A stretch of DNA of 50,088 nucleotides. Source: a virus. Position 1 is the first letter of the stretch, and each line of letters begins with the position of its first letter. A program made the translations under genes and the position numbers. This document shows positions 1 to 7,193 of this stretch, one piece after another. The DNA lies in IMG/VR virus record IMGVR_UViG_3300025294_000254, positions 1 through 50,088 of that record, one strand, 5' to 3'. The notes beneath the pieces were generated by a model. The model had not been told where the DNA came from. It was given only the letters and a program-made list of their open reading frames with translations, and searched no databases.

Positions 1-276
1 TCAGGTTTGCCGTTTCTCGAAGGCCGCGGATCTCACCGCAATCTGCAGCACGCCCAAGAGGCTGAGCTCCAAAGCCGAGCAAATTTCCTCGATGTCATTG
101 GCCGTGAAGGCAGCTTCATCGCGCATCCGCTTCGACAAGTAGCTCCGGGACATTCCAGTCATCCTGGCGAGCTGCACCGCACTGATGCCTTTGCGCCCTA
201 GGGCAGCGCGGAACTCCGCCGAAACGGCGCGCGCGAACGGGCCGGCTTCCGGCTGTTTACCTGAGGGCATGGACAT
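1..276 (-). CDS. XRE-family HTH transcriptional regulator (candidate lysogeny repressor)
   Basis: 91 aa. A single helix-turn-helix fills residues ~22-65 (VQLARMTGMSRSYLSKRM, then NDIEEICSAL), the Cro/CI-type XRE pattern, with no extra C-terminal oligomerisation or protease domain. An AAGGA lies about 10 nt upstream of the ATG at 274-276; a second ATG six bases inside is also possible. It is transcribed leftward away from palindromic operators at 322-358 and 421-432, so it probably binds them and represses itself or the divergent promoter. Its size fits a small immunity repressor or Cro-like protein. Seen: HTH and operators. Inferred: role as lysogeny repressor. Confidence 0.85.
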   Translation of the reverse strand: MSMPSGKQPEAGPFARAVSAEFRAALGRKGISAVQLARMTGMSRSYLSKRMRDEAAFTANDIEEICSALELSLLGVLQIAVRSAAFEKRQT

Positions 277-321
277 GATCGTAGACCGTCCTTGAGGCAG
301 AAAAACCCGGTGACGCGCAGT

Positions 322-358
322 CTACCCCATATAGGTCTATCTACTCCATATGGGGTAG
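322..358. promoter_or_regulatory. Inverted-repeat operator pair
   Basis: An 11-base arm (ctaccccatat, 322-332) is repeated exactly as its reverse complement at 348-358, with 15 bases between. Each arm carries a CCATAT core, so the stretch can be read as two adjacent operator sites related to the palindrome at 421-432. It sits just upstream of the leftward XRE gene that ends at base 276, where a repressor would block a promoter. Confidence 0.75.
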
Positions 359-420
359 GTGTCTATGTTTTGCGCTACGCGCGTGCGCGATACCTCCAAG
401 GTGTCGATTTAATCAAGCTG

Positions 421-432
421 CCTCATATGAGG
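421..432. promoter_or_regulatory. Perfect 12-bp palindromic operator
   Basis: cctcatatgagg is a perfect palindrome followed by T, giving a site that resembles the CCCCATATAGG and CTCCATATGGGG sites about 70-100 bp to the left. The shared centre is CATAT flanked by C-rich and G-rich halves. Three related sites between two possible divergent units are typical of a phage immunity operator region. Confidence 0.7.
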
Positions 433-487
433 TAAATTTGCCTGCAAGATCCGAGTATTACAGGCCCAAAAAAACGGCACTCGACCG

Positions 488-703
488 TTGTCCGTGGATG
501 CCGCTAAGGTTCTTCTATTAGTACACGTGTTCGAACAAATATGGGGTGTAGCAGTGGGAACAGACGTCGTCACGTCGCTCGGATCTTTCGCGATCCGGAC
601 GGTCCGGGAGCTTGGGGATACAGCTGCCGCAGCCGGCGTCTTGCCATCAATGCTTATCGAGCAACGCGAGCTTCAGCTCGTTCCATCAGCTCCCGAGGAC
701 TGA
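488..703 (+). CDS. Doubtful small rightward ORF
   Basis: 71 aa from a TTG (a GTG at 494 is another possible start), with no convincing ribosome site. It reads hydrophobic/neutral (AAKVLLLVHVFEQIWGVAVG) with no family I recognise. It lies to the right of the operator cluster, where a divergent early gene could be, but its last 50 bases overlap the convergent XRE gene at 654-896. It may be a chance open frame in an otherwise regulatory stretch. Confidence 0.25.
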   Translation: MSVDAAKVLLLVHVFEQIWGVAVGTDVVTSLGSFAIRTVRELGDTAAAAGVLPSMLIEQRELQLVPSAPED

Positions 704-896
704 GGTCCAACGCTTCCGCGAACCTGAAGAAGGTTGGCATCGGGATGCTGCGCTTACCTGTCATGTAGTGACTCATGGTGACACGATTGATGCCCACCTT
801 GTCGGCCAGGTCCTTCTGGTCCATGCCGCGCTCAACGAGCTCAACTTTGACCTGGGTTACCAGCGCTGCTTCCAGTCGCTCACCATACGTTGCCAT
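654..896 (-). CDS. XRE-family HTH regulator
   Basis: 80 aa, almost entirely one helix-turn-helix: QKDLADKVGINRVTMSHYMTGKRSIPMPTFFRFAEAL is a textbook XRE fold (residues ~28-65). ATG at 894-896. A perfect 10-bp inverted repeat (917-942) begins 21 bases upstream of the start and is a likely autoregulatory operator. It diverges from the XRE/Cro-like gene at 1046, so these two form a second genetic switch beside the one at 1-432. Confidence 0.9.
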   Translation of the reverse strand: MATYGERLEAALVTQVKVELVERGMDQKDLADKVGINRVTMSHYMTGKRSIPMPTFFRFAEALDLSPRELMERAEARVAR

Positions 897-916
897 GCGG
901 TCAATATTAATCTCAT

Positions 917-942
917 GCCGAACGGTCCTGCAACCGTTCGGC
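917..942. promoter_or_regulatory. Perfect 10-bp inverted repeat operator
   Basis: gccgaacggt (917-926) and accgttcggc (933-942) are exact reverse complements with a 6-base spacer. The location just upstream of the leftward XRE gene, and the lack of a T-run, favour an operator over a terminator. Confidence 0.7.
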
Positions 943-1010
943 TAATCGCGTATGCCGTTTGGACTATTACGCGTTGACTTGACCGGCTCTCGCGACACGC
1001 TTGACTGAGT

Positions 1011-1039
1011 TTGCAATTAGTCATTTGACTATCTATGTT
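1011..1039 (+). promoter_or_regulatory. Putative promoter for a leaderless early transcript
   Basis: TTGCAA (1011-1016), 17 bases, TATGTT (1034-1039) resembles a sigma-70-type promoter. The expected start of transcription falls at or next to the ATG at 1046, and no ribosome site precedes that ATG, so the first message may be leaderless, a common arrangement in actinobacteria. The spacer contains the palindrome at 1018-1031, so binding there would block RNA polymerase. Inferred from spacing only. Confidence 0.45.
1018..1031. promoter_or_regulatory. Palindromic operator TAGTCA-tt-TGACTA
   Basis: Two perfect 6-base arms flank a TT centre. Further TTGACT half-sites occur at 974-979 and 1001-1006. 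The site lies inside the putative promoter spacer upstream of 1046 and is a candidate binding site for one of the XRE proteins next to it. Confidence 0.6.
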
Positions 1040-1045
1040 TGTCCC

Positions 1046-1300
1046 ATGACTAAGCCGCATTGCAGCGAACCGGCCTCTGCGGACGCCGAAATCGCATCGC
1101 GAATCACCAACGCCCTCGTCGTCAAGAACATCAACGTGCGGACGCTCTCTGACGAAACGGGCATCAGCTACCCAACCCTCCGCCGCAGCCTCAAAGGCGG
1201 CCGCAGCCTCACCTTCAGCGAATTCGGCCGCATTGCCGAAAGCATCGGGGTCCACCCCTCTGCGCTTCTTCCGGAAGCCCTCGCACGGGACGTCGCGTGA
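1046..1300 (+). CDS. XRE/Cro-like HTH regulator, first gene of the rightward operon
   Basis: 84 aa from ATG 1046; an upstream GTG/TTG start would put coding sequence across the operator, so I reject it. Residues ~20-65 (NALVVKNINVRTLSDETGISYPTLRRSLKGG, then FSEFGRIAESIG) form a XRE-type helix-turn-helix. It ends GTGA-coupled to the next gene at 1297. By position it is the Cro-like or early activator partner of the divergent regulator at 654-896. The polarity of the switch cannot be told from sequence. Confidence 0.8.
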   Translation: MTKPHCSEPASADAEIASRITNALVVKNINVRTLSDETGISYPTLRRSLKGGRSLTFSEFGRIAESIGVHPSALLPEALARDVA

Positions 1301-1521
1301 CCACAGCAACCTTCCGCACACCAGAAGAAGTCGCCCCAGAGCTGGGGATGACCAAGACTGAACTCCGGCGGTACTGCCGCCAATCGGGGCACTGCACCCG
1401 ACTCAGCAAAAACCGGATCATGCTCCACCAGGACGACATCGAAAAGATCGTCGCGTGGGTCCGCGAACAGAACACTGTCGCAACCGCGCAAGAAACCGAA
1501 GAGATCGACCCCTTCGCCTAA
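1297..1521 (+). CDS. Small HTH DNA-binding protein (excisionase/AlpA-like)
   Basis: 74 aa from a GTG overlapping the upstream stop (GTGA). EEVAPELGMTKTELRRYCRQSG followed by a small beta wing (RLSKNRIMLHQDDIEKIVAWV) matches the winged-helix fold of excisionase/MerR-like small proteins. Position right after a Cro-like gene suits an Xis or second early regulator. No integrase is in the window, so the excisionase role is inference. An acidic tail (ETEEIDPFA) follows the fold. Confidence 0.65.
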   Translation: MTTATFRTPEEVAPELGMTKTELRRYCRQSGHCTRLSKNRIMLHQDDIEKIVAWVREQNTVATAQETEEIDPFA

Positions 1522-1624
1522 CCGGCCCGCCGGATCCCGGCGCCCTCGCCCGCTTCAGGGCAACCTCTCCCTCTTTTCTTGACCTCACCCTTGGGTTCGT
1601 CCCTCGGAGAAAGGGCTATTTGTC

Positions 1625-1894
1625 ATGCCCGAAAACACTTTGGCCGGCTGGGAAGCCAAGATCCGCGACTATGCGGAAGCGAACAAGCTGGCGTTGCCGC
1701 GGACGGATATTCGACGGGCGGCCAAGACGATCAACCGCAGGTTTGAGCAGTTCCACGCCGCGATGCTCACGGAGAACGAGCTCATCGGATACGTCCTGCA
1801 GCATTCGGACCCGACGGGCGAGACGGCCGCACGGAACGTCGACCGCGAGCGCAACCAGGCGGCGGCCGCCCGGCGTCTCTCCGCAGCGGCGTGA
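1625..1894 (+). CDS. Hypothetical phage protein, helical
   Basis: 89 aa with a GAGAAAGGG ribosome site 9 bases before ATG 1625. Predicted mostly alpha-helical and charged (WEAKIRDYAEANKLALPRTDIRRAAKTINRRFEQFH) with an alanine/arginine-rich end. I recognise no family. It stands alone between the switch genes and the antirepressor, with ~100 bases without a gene on each side. Confidence 0.65.
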   Translation: MPENTLAGWEAKIRDYAEANKLALPRTDIRRAAKTINRRFEQFHAAMLTENELIGYVLQHSDPTGETAARNVDRERNQAAAARRLSAAA

Positions 1895-2009
1895 GCAGGC
1901 AGGCCGTTGCTGGCCCCCTCCAGTGCAGCCAGAACGTGGCACCACCAAAAAGCAAGGCGGCCACCATGCAGGGTGACCGCCTCCTGAATTCCCTCGAAAG
2001 GAAAGAACC

Positions 2010-2804
2010 ATGACCGAGATTACCACCGCTATCGGCTCGCCGTTCGACGCGATCCGGCAAGTCCGCGCAGACGGGTCAGAATACTGGTCCGCACGGGACC
2101 TCATGCCCCTACTCGGCTACCCTCGCTGGCAGGACTTCACCCCGGCTCTCAGTCGGGCGATCGTGGCCGCCGATGCCCAAGGCCTCGACCGTCACGACCT
2201 TTTCAGGGGCAACCCTGAAAAGTCCGGCGGCCGCCCGCGGGAAGACTTCCACATGGTTCGTTTCGCCTGCTACCTGGTCGCGATGAACGGCGATCCGCGC
2301 AAGCCGGAGGTCGCCGCGGCACAGGCCTACTTCGCAATCCAGACTCGCGTAGCCGAGACCGCGCCGGTGCTCACGGGCCCGGAACTCTTGGCCCGGGCGT
2401 TGGTGGAGGCAAATGAGGTCATCGCGGCGGCCGACGCGAGGGTCCTCGAGTTGACCCCGAAGGCGGAAGCATTCGATGCCTTCCTCTCTACCGCCGGCGA
2501 CTACTCGCTGAACGAGGCCGCGAAGGTACTGGCGCGCGACGGTGAGATCAGCATCGGCGAGCACCGGCTGCGAGACAAGCTGCAGGCGTGGCGGTGGCTG
2601 TACCGCAGCGCCACGGGTAAGCCCCGGGCGATGCAAACGCAGGTCGACTGCGGCCGCCTGGTTGAGAAAGCACAGTGGCACTACCACCCGTCCACCGGCG
2701 AGAAGGTGCTTGACGCCCCGCAGGTGCGCATCACGGCGAAGGGCTTGGAAGCCATCCGCCGGCGGATCCTAAACGAGGCGTCCGGCTTGGCGGTGACGGC
2801 GTGA
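2010..2804 (+). CDS. Phage antirepressor (DinD-like N-terminus, KilAC C-terminus)
   Basis: 264 aa behind GAAAGGAAAG. Residues ~10-115 match the DinD/BRO-type antirepressor module (EYWSARDLMPLLGYPRWQDF, later REDFHMVRFACYLVAMNGD). Residues ~150-255 match the KilAC/ANT DNA-binding domain (DYSLNEAAKVLARDG, IGEHRLRDKLQAWRWLYR, VRITAKGLEAIRRR). This two-domain layout is the usual one for antirepressors of temperate phages, which bind or titrate the repressor. It overlaps the next gene by GTGA. Confidence 0.9.
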   Translation: MTEITTAIGSPFDAIRQVRADGSEYWSARDLMPLLGYPRWQDFTPALSRAIVAADAQGLDRHDLFRGNPEKSGGRPREDFHMVRFACYLVAMNGDPRKPEVAAAQAYFAIQTRVAETAPVLTGPELLARALVEANEVIAAADARVLELTPKAEAFDAFLSTAGDYSLNEAAKVLARDGEISIGEHRLRDKLQAWRWLYRSATGKPRAMQTQVDCGRLVEKAQWHYHPSTGEKVLDAPQVRITAKGLEAIRRRILNEASGLAVTA

Positions 2805-3091
2805 GGCACAACTGGGCAGGCATGACTTGCCGGGGCGGCTGCGAACGGACCTTGGTGACCTCCCGCGCCACCCCGAGAGAGGGGCAGGCGCGCCACGGCA
2901 GTAACGGCAGGTGCGTCGCCTGCCGTTCCGCTTACCGGAGGGAAAACGGCTTGGACCGCCACCGGCCGGCGCCCGGCGTGAAGCGCATTAGCCCGGCCCG
3001 ATTGCAGTACTTACAGGACATTCGCGCAGGAATCGAGGCTGATCGTCGACGCCGCGGCATCCCGGCTGAGGGATTGAGGTGGACGGCATGA
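2801..3091 (+). CDS. Small Cys/Arg-rich hypothetical protein
   Basis: 96 aa from GTG 2801 (GTGA overlap). N-terminal CRGGCERTLVTS...CVACRSAYRR gives a CxxxC...CxxC arrangement that could bind one zinc ion; the rest is basic and helical (LQYLQDIRAGIEADRRRRG). It resembles the small zinc-finger proteins common in actinophage early operons. Function unknown. Confidence 0.7.
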   Translation: MRHNWAGMTCRGGCERTLVTSRATPREGQARHGSNGRCVACRSAYRRENGLDRHRPAPGVKRISPARLQYLQDIRAGIEADRRRRGIPAEGLRWTA

Positions 3092-3291
3092 GCGGGCACA
3101 CGAAGCCCCGCGCACGCTTGCGTGATCAGCGGTTGCGACGGAAGCCCCGCGTGGTGAAGTGCTTTTCCACGTGGTGGGTTGATCGGCTCGGCGCGAACGG
3201 CAACGCGGAGTCGTACCCGTTCGACACGCACCCCGAGGCAATCGCGAAGGCCCATGAACTGGCCACCGCGGCGACACGGGTGAAGGCATGA
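3088..3291 (+). CDS. Small basic hypothetical protein
   Basis: 67 aa from ATG 3088, chosen because it forms an ATGA overlap with the upstream stop; a GTG at 3079 is possible. Basic N-terminus (GHTKPRARLRDQRLRRKPR) then a compact core with FSTWWVDRLGANGNAESYPF and a helical end. The core looks like a small beta-hairpin-helix fold that may bind nucleic acid. No family recognised. Confidence 0.65.
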   Translation: MSGHTKPRARLRDQRLRRKPRVVKCFSTWWVDRLGANGNAESYPFDTHPEAIAKAHELATAATRVKA

Positions 3292-3416
3292 GCGCCGCGC
3301 AGCTCGCGCTGCGGGCAGCTGTCCGGTTCCTGTTCCTAAGCGTGTGCATTGCTGGCGCCTTCGTGCTCATGCACCTGCTCGCGGTCCTCCCGGCGGCATT
3401 GGTGCTCGGGCTGTGA
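3288..3416 (+). CDS. 42-aa single-span membrane protein
   Basis: ATG 3288 overlaps the previous stop (ATGA) and the frame runs to TGA 3414-3416. After a short amphipathic start (SAAQLALRAAVR), residues ~13-41 are an unbroken hydrophobic stretch (FLFLSVCIAGAFVLMHLLAV, then LPAALVLG). Tight coupling on both sides makes it likely real despite its length. Small early membrane proteins in phages often act in superinfection exclusion or host membrane changes, but nothing here shows that. Confidence 0.6.
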   Translation: MSAAQLALRAAVRFLFLSVCIAGAFVLMHLLAVLPAALVLGL

Positions 3417-3541
3417 TCCGCGGCCACGATCGCCAGCTGCTTAGGGGCGCGGCTGACGAGGAGCCCGATTACGACGCCCTGGACGAATACGAAGACACGC
3501 GGGCCGCCGACGACGGCGACGCCGCAAGGAAAGGCGAATGA
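3413..3541 (+). CDS. 42-aa acidic small protein
   Basis: GTG 3413 overlaps the preceding stop (GTGA). After a short basic start (IRGHDRQLLRG) the protein is very acidic (DEEPDYDALDEYEDTRAADDGD) and ends near AAGGAAAGG, which serves as ribosome site for the gene at 3545. Short acidic proteins can act as DNA mimics against host nucleases or regulators; that is only a possibility. No family recognised. Confidence 0.55.
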   Translation: MIRGHDRQLLRGAADEEPDYDALDEYEDTRAADDGDAARKGE

Positions 3542-3544
3542 ACG

Positions 3545-3670
3545 ATGAGCACACTCACAGCACCCCGGGCCCGGACCGAGCGCTGGACGCTGGGCAAGCG
3601 GATCCGCGACCTCATGGCATGGCCCAAGATCGGACGCCGGCACCGCCTCGCGGATTGGTACGGCCGATGA
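3545..3670 (+). CDS. 41-aa basic small protein
   Basis: ATG 3545 to TGA 3668-3670, coupled to the next gene by ATGA. Strongly basic and aromatic (RARTERWTLGKRIRDLMAWP, then KIGRRHRLADWYGR), like a small nucleic-acid-binding or membrane-surface peptide. A longer open frame in the neighbouring phase starts at 3538, but its first 43 residues read as low-complexity Pro/His/Arg noise. This frame has natural composition and better ribosome-site spacing, so I call it instead. Confidence 0.6.
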   Translation: MSTLTAPRARTERWTLGKRIRDLMAWPKIGRRHRLADWYGR

Positions 3671-4074
3671 CCACGGGCCTCGCGCTCGAGACTCTTGGAC
3701 CTCGGCTTGCCGCGAAGATGCGTGTTCTCGGCCAAACCAACCCGGGGCTGTACACCGAAATCACCGGGCTCCAGTCGGCGGGCGGGAGGAAGCCAATGCA
3801 GTGCAAGGACATCGAGGATGGTCCGCTGCTCGCGTTCATCGCGGGCATCGAAGCCGAGAAAGGATCCTGGGTCCTGATCTGGGACTTCGACGGCACACCG
3901 TACGGGGAACTTCCCTACAACCTGCTGCGCGCCAAAATGGCCAAACTCATCAAGCGTTGCCTGATCACCGGCTGCACCTGCGGCTGCCGGGGCGACTTCC
4001 AAATCACAAAGAAGGGCCGCGCCTACCTCTGGAAGGATGCGGCGGATAACCGAATTGGGGAACCCTGTGGATAG
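3667..4074 (+). CDS. Hypothetical early protein with a Cys cluster
   Basis: 135 aa from ATG 3667 (ATGA overlap). The core (DGPLLAFIAGIEAEKGSWVL, then IWDFDGTPYGELPYNLLRAK) looks like a mixed alpha/beta or winged-helix fold; LITGCTCGCRGDFQITKKGRAYL gives CxCxC next to a beta-hairpin that would fit a winged-helix 'wing'. The end reads like a dissimilatory transcription-factor type HTH but no family is certain. It overlaps the next gene by a few bases. Confidence 0.7.
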   Translation: MTTGLALETLGPRLAAKMRVLGQTNPGLYTEITGLQSAGGRKPMQCKDIEDGPLLAFIAGIEAEKGSWVLIWDFDGTPYGELPYNLLRAKMAKLIKRCLITGCTCGCRGDFQITKKGRAYLWKDAADNRIGEPCG

Positions 4075-4369
4075 CAAGAACGAACGGCTGGAAGCCGCCG
4101 CCAAGGCTCTTTGCGGTTCTCGAGACGGCTGCGAGGAGTGCACGGTGCTCACAGAGCACGTGCTCGCCGCCGCGGACGCTTCCGACGGCGAGCGCGGCAT
4201 CACGCGGGTGGATCTCGATACGCTCACGCGAGCCATGTACGACGTCGACGAGCTGACTTTCTACGGCGATCCCGACCCGGTCCCGTGGGAAAAGCTTGGC
4301 CCAGCGTGGCGCGCCCTCGCCAAGGACAAGGCCCGCTCGGTCGTGGCCAAGATACGGGGTGACGGATGA
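4067..4369 (+). CDS. Hypothetical early protein
   Basis: 100 aa from GTG 4067, chosen for GGGGAA six bases upstream; an ATG at 4037 would overlap the previous gene by 38 bases. LEAAAKALCGSRDGCEECTV has three cysteines, then an acidic helical half ending WEKLGPAWRALAKDKARSVVAKI. Related arrangements occur in many actinophage early operons, without a known function. Confidence 0.65.
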   Translation: MDSKNERLEAAAKALCGSRDGCEECTVLTEHVLAAADASDGERGITRVDLDTLTRAMYDVDELTFYGDPDPVPWEKLGPAWRALAKDKARSVVAKIRGDG

Positions 4370-4821
4370 GCGGTGCACAAGCAGGCGTGCTCGTCCACTA
4401 CCGAAATCCAGCGACCGGGTTTCGCCAATGCCAATTCACGGCCGCGGACGGAACCATAACGACTTGGGCTAAAGCGCGCGGTGAGGATTGGAAACGTTTG
4501 CCTGCTTGGCTCGCCCCGGTACCGCCGCTGCATGATGCCATCAAGTACACGCCGCGACCACTCGGCCCTGTCTGGCATTCCTGCGATGACGCAGCCCGCC
4601 CAGACCATAGAAAGGAATTAAGCGTGAGCGGAGCACTACGCAAGTTGGCTGCTGAAATGCGGATCGACCAAGGCGAGAAGGCGAAGATCCTGGCAGATCT
4701 GACTCGCGCCTACGCCGAGCAGGCGCGTCTTGCGGCCCAAAACGTGGCGCTGTGCTTGGAGCTTGTCCGCTCCAAACAGGAAATCATCGAGCTTCTCGGG
4801 AAGCTTGAGGGCAAGCCATGA
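4366..4821 (+). CDS. Hypothetical protein with coiled-coil C-terminus; possible internal start
   Basis: 151 aa, ATGA-coupled at 4366. The first ~85 residues form a compact Trp-rich domain (TTWAKARGEDWKRLPAWLAP). After it comes an in-frame AGAAAGGAATTAAGC-GTG (start at 4624) which is a good independent ribosome site, so a short product of ~65 aa may also be made. The C-terminal part is helical and coiled-coil-like (DLTRAYAEQARLAAQNVALC). Function unknown. Confidence 0.65.
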   Translation: MSGAQAGVLVHYRNPATGFRQCQFTAADGTITTWAKARGEDWKRLPAWLAPVPPLHDAIKYTPRPLGPVWHSCDDAARPDHRKELSVSGALRKLAAEMRIDQGEKAKILADLTRAYAEQARLAAQNVALCLELVRSKQEIIELLGKLEGKP

Positions 4822-4973
4822 GCGCACCAAATGGCATGGACCACGACCAAGCCCGAGAGAACTGGTCCCGCGGGAACAACAAGCAACCTGGCTGCAACTG
4901 CCCCCCATGGCGATACAGCCCAGTCCACCCCAGACCCACCAACCCAGAATGCAAAATCCACGGCCCCAGATAG
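4818..4973 (+). CDS. 51-aa small protein whose stop codon lies in a terminator loop
   Basis: ATG 4818 overlaps the upstream stop (ATGA). Composition is unusual: Asn/Pro-rich with GCNCPPWRYS and NPECKIHGPR, giving three Cys and two to three His that could hold a metal. The last codons (GGC CCC AGA TAG) form the left arm and loop of the terminator hairpin at 4962-4983, so the ribosome reaches the stop while covering the hairpin. The gene at 9701 ends the same way. Confidence 0.6.
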   Translation: MSAPNGMDHDQARENWSRGNNKQPGCNCPPWRYSPVHPRPTNPECKIHGPR

Positions 4974-4983
4974 GGGCCTTTTT
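4962..4983 (+). terminator. Intrinsic terminator
   Basis: ggcccc / ggggcc six-base stem with a five-base loop followed by TTTTT and CATGCCC. The stop codon TAG of the upstream small gene is at the loop edge. It lies inside the early operon between this gene and the RecE-like exonuclease and may be partly read through. Confidence 0.75.
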
Positions 4984-5004
4984 CATGCCCAGAAAGAAGA
5001 GCAC

Positions 5005-5802
5005 ATGCCATACTCCCCCGGCGTTTACGCCGACATCAGAAACGCTGACTACCACGCGGATCCGGCGCTTGGTTCGACGTCGCTCAAGACGCTCGCAACC
5101 CGCACCCCGGCGCATTGGCTTCACGAGCGGGACAATCCCGTGCACAAGGACGCATATGACCTCGGGACGGTCGCGCACTCCCTCATCTTGGAGGGCGACG
5201 ACTTCGGTGTTGAGGTAATCGACGTCGAGGACAAACGCGGCCACAAATGGAGTGTTCCCGCCGAAGAGGCGCGGGCGGCCGGGAAGATCCCGCTCAAGAC
5301 GTCCGAGTGGGACATGGTCCGCACCATGCGGGACAGCGTCATGGCCCACCCAGACGCCGCCCTGGCCTTCACCGGCCACAAGGCCGAGCACTCCGTTTTC
5401 TGGGAAGAGGACGGGCTGGCACTGAAATGCCGGCCGGATGCCTGGCACGCCGACCTGCTGGTGGATCTCAAGACCGATGTCAGCGCGGACCCGCGGGACT
5501 TCCGCAAGAAGGCGTTTGACATCGGCTATCACCAGTCCGCGGCTCACTACACCGACGGCGTGCTCGCGGCGACGGGCTACGAACTGCCGTTCATCTTCGT
5601 GGTGATCGAGAAAGCACCGCCATACCTCGTGTCCGTGATTGAGCTCGACACATCGTTCGTGGAGCTCGGCCGCGCCGCAAACGCCCGCGCCAAGGACATC
5701 TACCGCCGCTGCGCCGCCTCCAACGAATGGCCCGGATACCCCGAAATTGAACCACTCACCGCCCCTCGATGGGCCGAATACAAGGAGACCCTGAATGTCT
5801 GA
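5005..5802 (+). CDS. RecE/exonuclease VIII-like PD-(D/E)XK nuclease (DUF3799 type)
   Basis: 265 aa from ATG 5005 behind AAAGAAGAG; an open frame extends upstream to 4831 but crosses the terminator. ADPALGSTSLKTL...RTPAHW, then DLGTVAHSLILE, LKCRPDAW (~140), VDLKTD (~153-158) and YHQSAAHYTDG (~176) match the RecE-type core, with D/D-K and downstream Q/Y residues for the PD-(D/E)XK active site. It resects dsDNA ends 5'-3' to leave 3' tails, and pairs with the RecT-like gene directly downstream. Confidence 0.9.
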   Translation: MPYSPGVYADIRNADYHADPALGSTSLKTLATRTPAHWLHERDNPVHKDAYDLGTVAHSLILEGDDFGVEVIDVEDKRGHKWSVPAEEARAAGKIPLKTSEWDMVRTMRDSVMAHPDAALAFTGHKAEHSVFWEEDGLALKCRPDAWHADLLVDLKTDVSADPRDFRKKAFDIGYHQSAAHYTDGVLAATGYELPFIFVVIEKAPPYLVSVIELDTSFVELGRAANARAKDIYRRCAASNEWPGYPEIEPLTAPRWAEYKETLNV

Positions 5803-6637
5803 ACTCGCCATCCCCACCCAGCAGGGCGGCCTGGAACTCGCAATGCTCGCCCCGTCAGTTGACCTCGCGGCATGGGTTGCCGACTTGGACGCTGCGCACA
5901 AGATCGGGACCGCGCTGTGCGGCACTGAGTTCGCTCCGGCAGCGTTCCGGGGGAAGCCGGACGCAGCCGCCGCGGCAATCCTCACGGGCAAGTCGCTCGG
6001 CTTGGACCCGATGAACGCCCTGTCGAACATCTTCGTCGTGCAGGGCCGCCCCGCCCTGTACGCCCGCACCATGGCGGCCCTCGTGATGCAGGCCGGCCAC
6101 CATTTGCGCCGCGCTGCGGCCACCGACGAATCGGTGACCGTGCAGGCTCGCCGCAGGGGCGATGCGGAGTGGCAGGACTTCACGTGGGACATTGGCCGCG
6201 CTACGAAGGCCGGTTACACGGGGAATAAGAAGTACCTGACGGACCCGCAGGCCATGCTGACTGCGAAGGCGTTCGCCGAGGCGTGCCGCACGATCGCGCC
6301 CGACGTTCTCACCGGTATCGCCGCGGTGTCCGCGGAGGAAGTCGAACTCGAAGACCTCGGCGAGAAGCCCAGCGCGCCGGCGCCGGAACCCAAGCGCCGG
6401 ACGGCATCAGCACGACTCCGCAAGCAGGCTGAACCGGCACCCGAGCCCGAGCCGCTCCCGGAAGGGACCGACATCAACACCATCGAGAACAGCGGAACGC
6501 TCGACGGGCCGAGCTGGTATGACCTGGCCGACGCGGCCGGCGGCGATGAAGCGTCACTCCGGGCTCTCTACGACGATGCCCAGTCCAAGGGTGCCGACGC
6601 CGAGACCCTTGAGTACATCAAGTCGAAGGCGGCCTAG
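5795..6637 (+). CDS. RecT-like single-strand annealing protein
   Basis: 280 aa; start overlaps the exonuclease end by 8 bases. Residues ~20-190 carry the RecT-type features ([60 protein letters not shown]). The tail from ~190 is proline/glutamate-rich and then a short helical piece. It would anneal 3' tails made by the RecE-like nuclease. The pair, with the SSB next door, makes a Red-type recombination module. Confidence 0.9.
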   Translation: MSELAIPTQQGGLELAMLAPSVDLAAWVADLDAAHKIGTALCGTEFAPAAFRGKPDAAAAAILTGKSLGLDPMNALSNIFVVQGRPALYARTMAALVMQAGHHLRRAAATDESVTVQARRRGDAEWQDFTWDIGRATKAGYTGNKKYLTDPQAMLTAKAFAEACRTIAPDVLTGIAAVSAEEVELEDLGEKPSAPAPEPKRRTASARLRKQAEPAPEPEPLPEGTDINTIENSGTLDGPSWYDLADAAGGDEASLRALYDDAQSKGADAETLEYIKSKAA

Positions 6638-7185
6638 TGGCGGGCGAAACGATCATCACCATCGTCGGCAACCTGACGGCGGATCCGGAACCGCGGTTCA
6701 CGCCGTCGGGCGACGCCGTCGCGAACTTCACCGTCGCAGTGACGCCACGAAGGTTCGACCGGCAGGCCAACGAGTGGCGCGACGGCGAGACGAAGTTCTG
6801 GCGCTGCGCGGCATGGAATCAGGGCAAGCTCACGCTGGCCGAGAACGTCGCCAACACGCTGCGGAAAGGCGCGAGCGTGATCGTCCAAGGCGAGCTCGAA
6901 ACTCGGTCCTACGAGACCAAGGAAGGCGAGAATCGTACTGCCGCTCAGTTGCGCGTCATCGCGATCGGCAAGAACCTCGTCTTCCACGCCCAGCCGAAGG
7001 GCGCCGAGTCGCAGTCCTATGACAACGGCGGCCAAGCCTCGGGCAACTGGGGAAACACCGGCGGCCAAGCACAGGCGTCCGGCTGGGGCAATCAGCCCAC
7101 GGGCGGCAACGCCTCCGGCTGGGGCGGCCAGAACCAAAACCAAAACGGCTGGGGCCACGGCCCCGGCAACGAACCACCATTCTAA
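6637..7185 (+). CDS. ssb: Single-stranded DNA-binding protein
   Basis: 182 aa, GTG start overlapping the RecT stop region by one base. An OB fold spans ~1-112 ([40 protein letters not shown]). A Gly/Gln/Asn/Trp-rich linker ([13 protein letters not shown]) leads to the C-terminal GNEPPF, an acidic-aromatic tip like that by which SSB recruits partners. It protects ssDNA in replication and recombination; clustered with recE/recT here. Confidence 0.97.
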   Translation: MAGETIITIVGNLTADPEPRFTPSGDAVANFTVAVTPRRFDRQANEWRDGETKFWRCAAWNQGKLTLAENVANTLRKGASVIVQGELETRSYETKEGENRTAAQLRVIAIGKNLVFHAQPKGAESQSYDNGGQASGNWGNTGGQAQASGWGNQPTGGNASGWGGQNQNQNGWGHGPGNEPPF

Positions 7186-7193
7186 GGAGAACC

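Noticed and set aside
917-942. Terminator
   Set aside because: No U-run on either side and located just upstream of a start codon, so operator is more likely.
3538-4074. One 178-aa gene from ATG 3538
   Set aside because: Its first ~43 residues are low-complexity and lie over a better 41-aa frame; I split into 3545-3670 and 3667-4074.
4636-6192. 518-aa open frame on the minus strand across recE/recT
   Set aside because: Antisense shadow in high-GC DNA; the opposite strand encodes two well recognised proteins in full.
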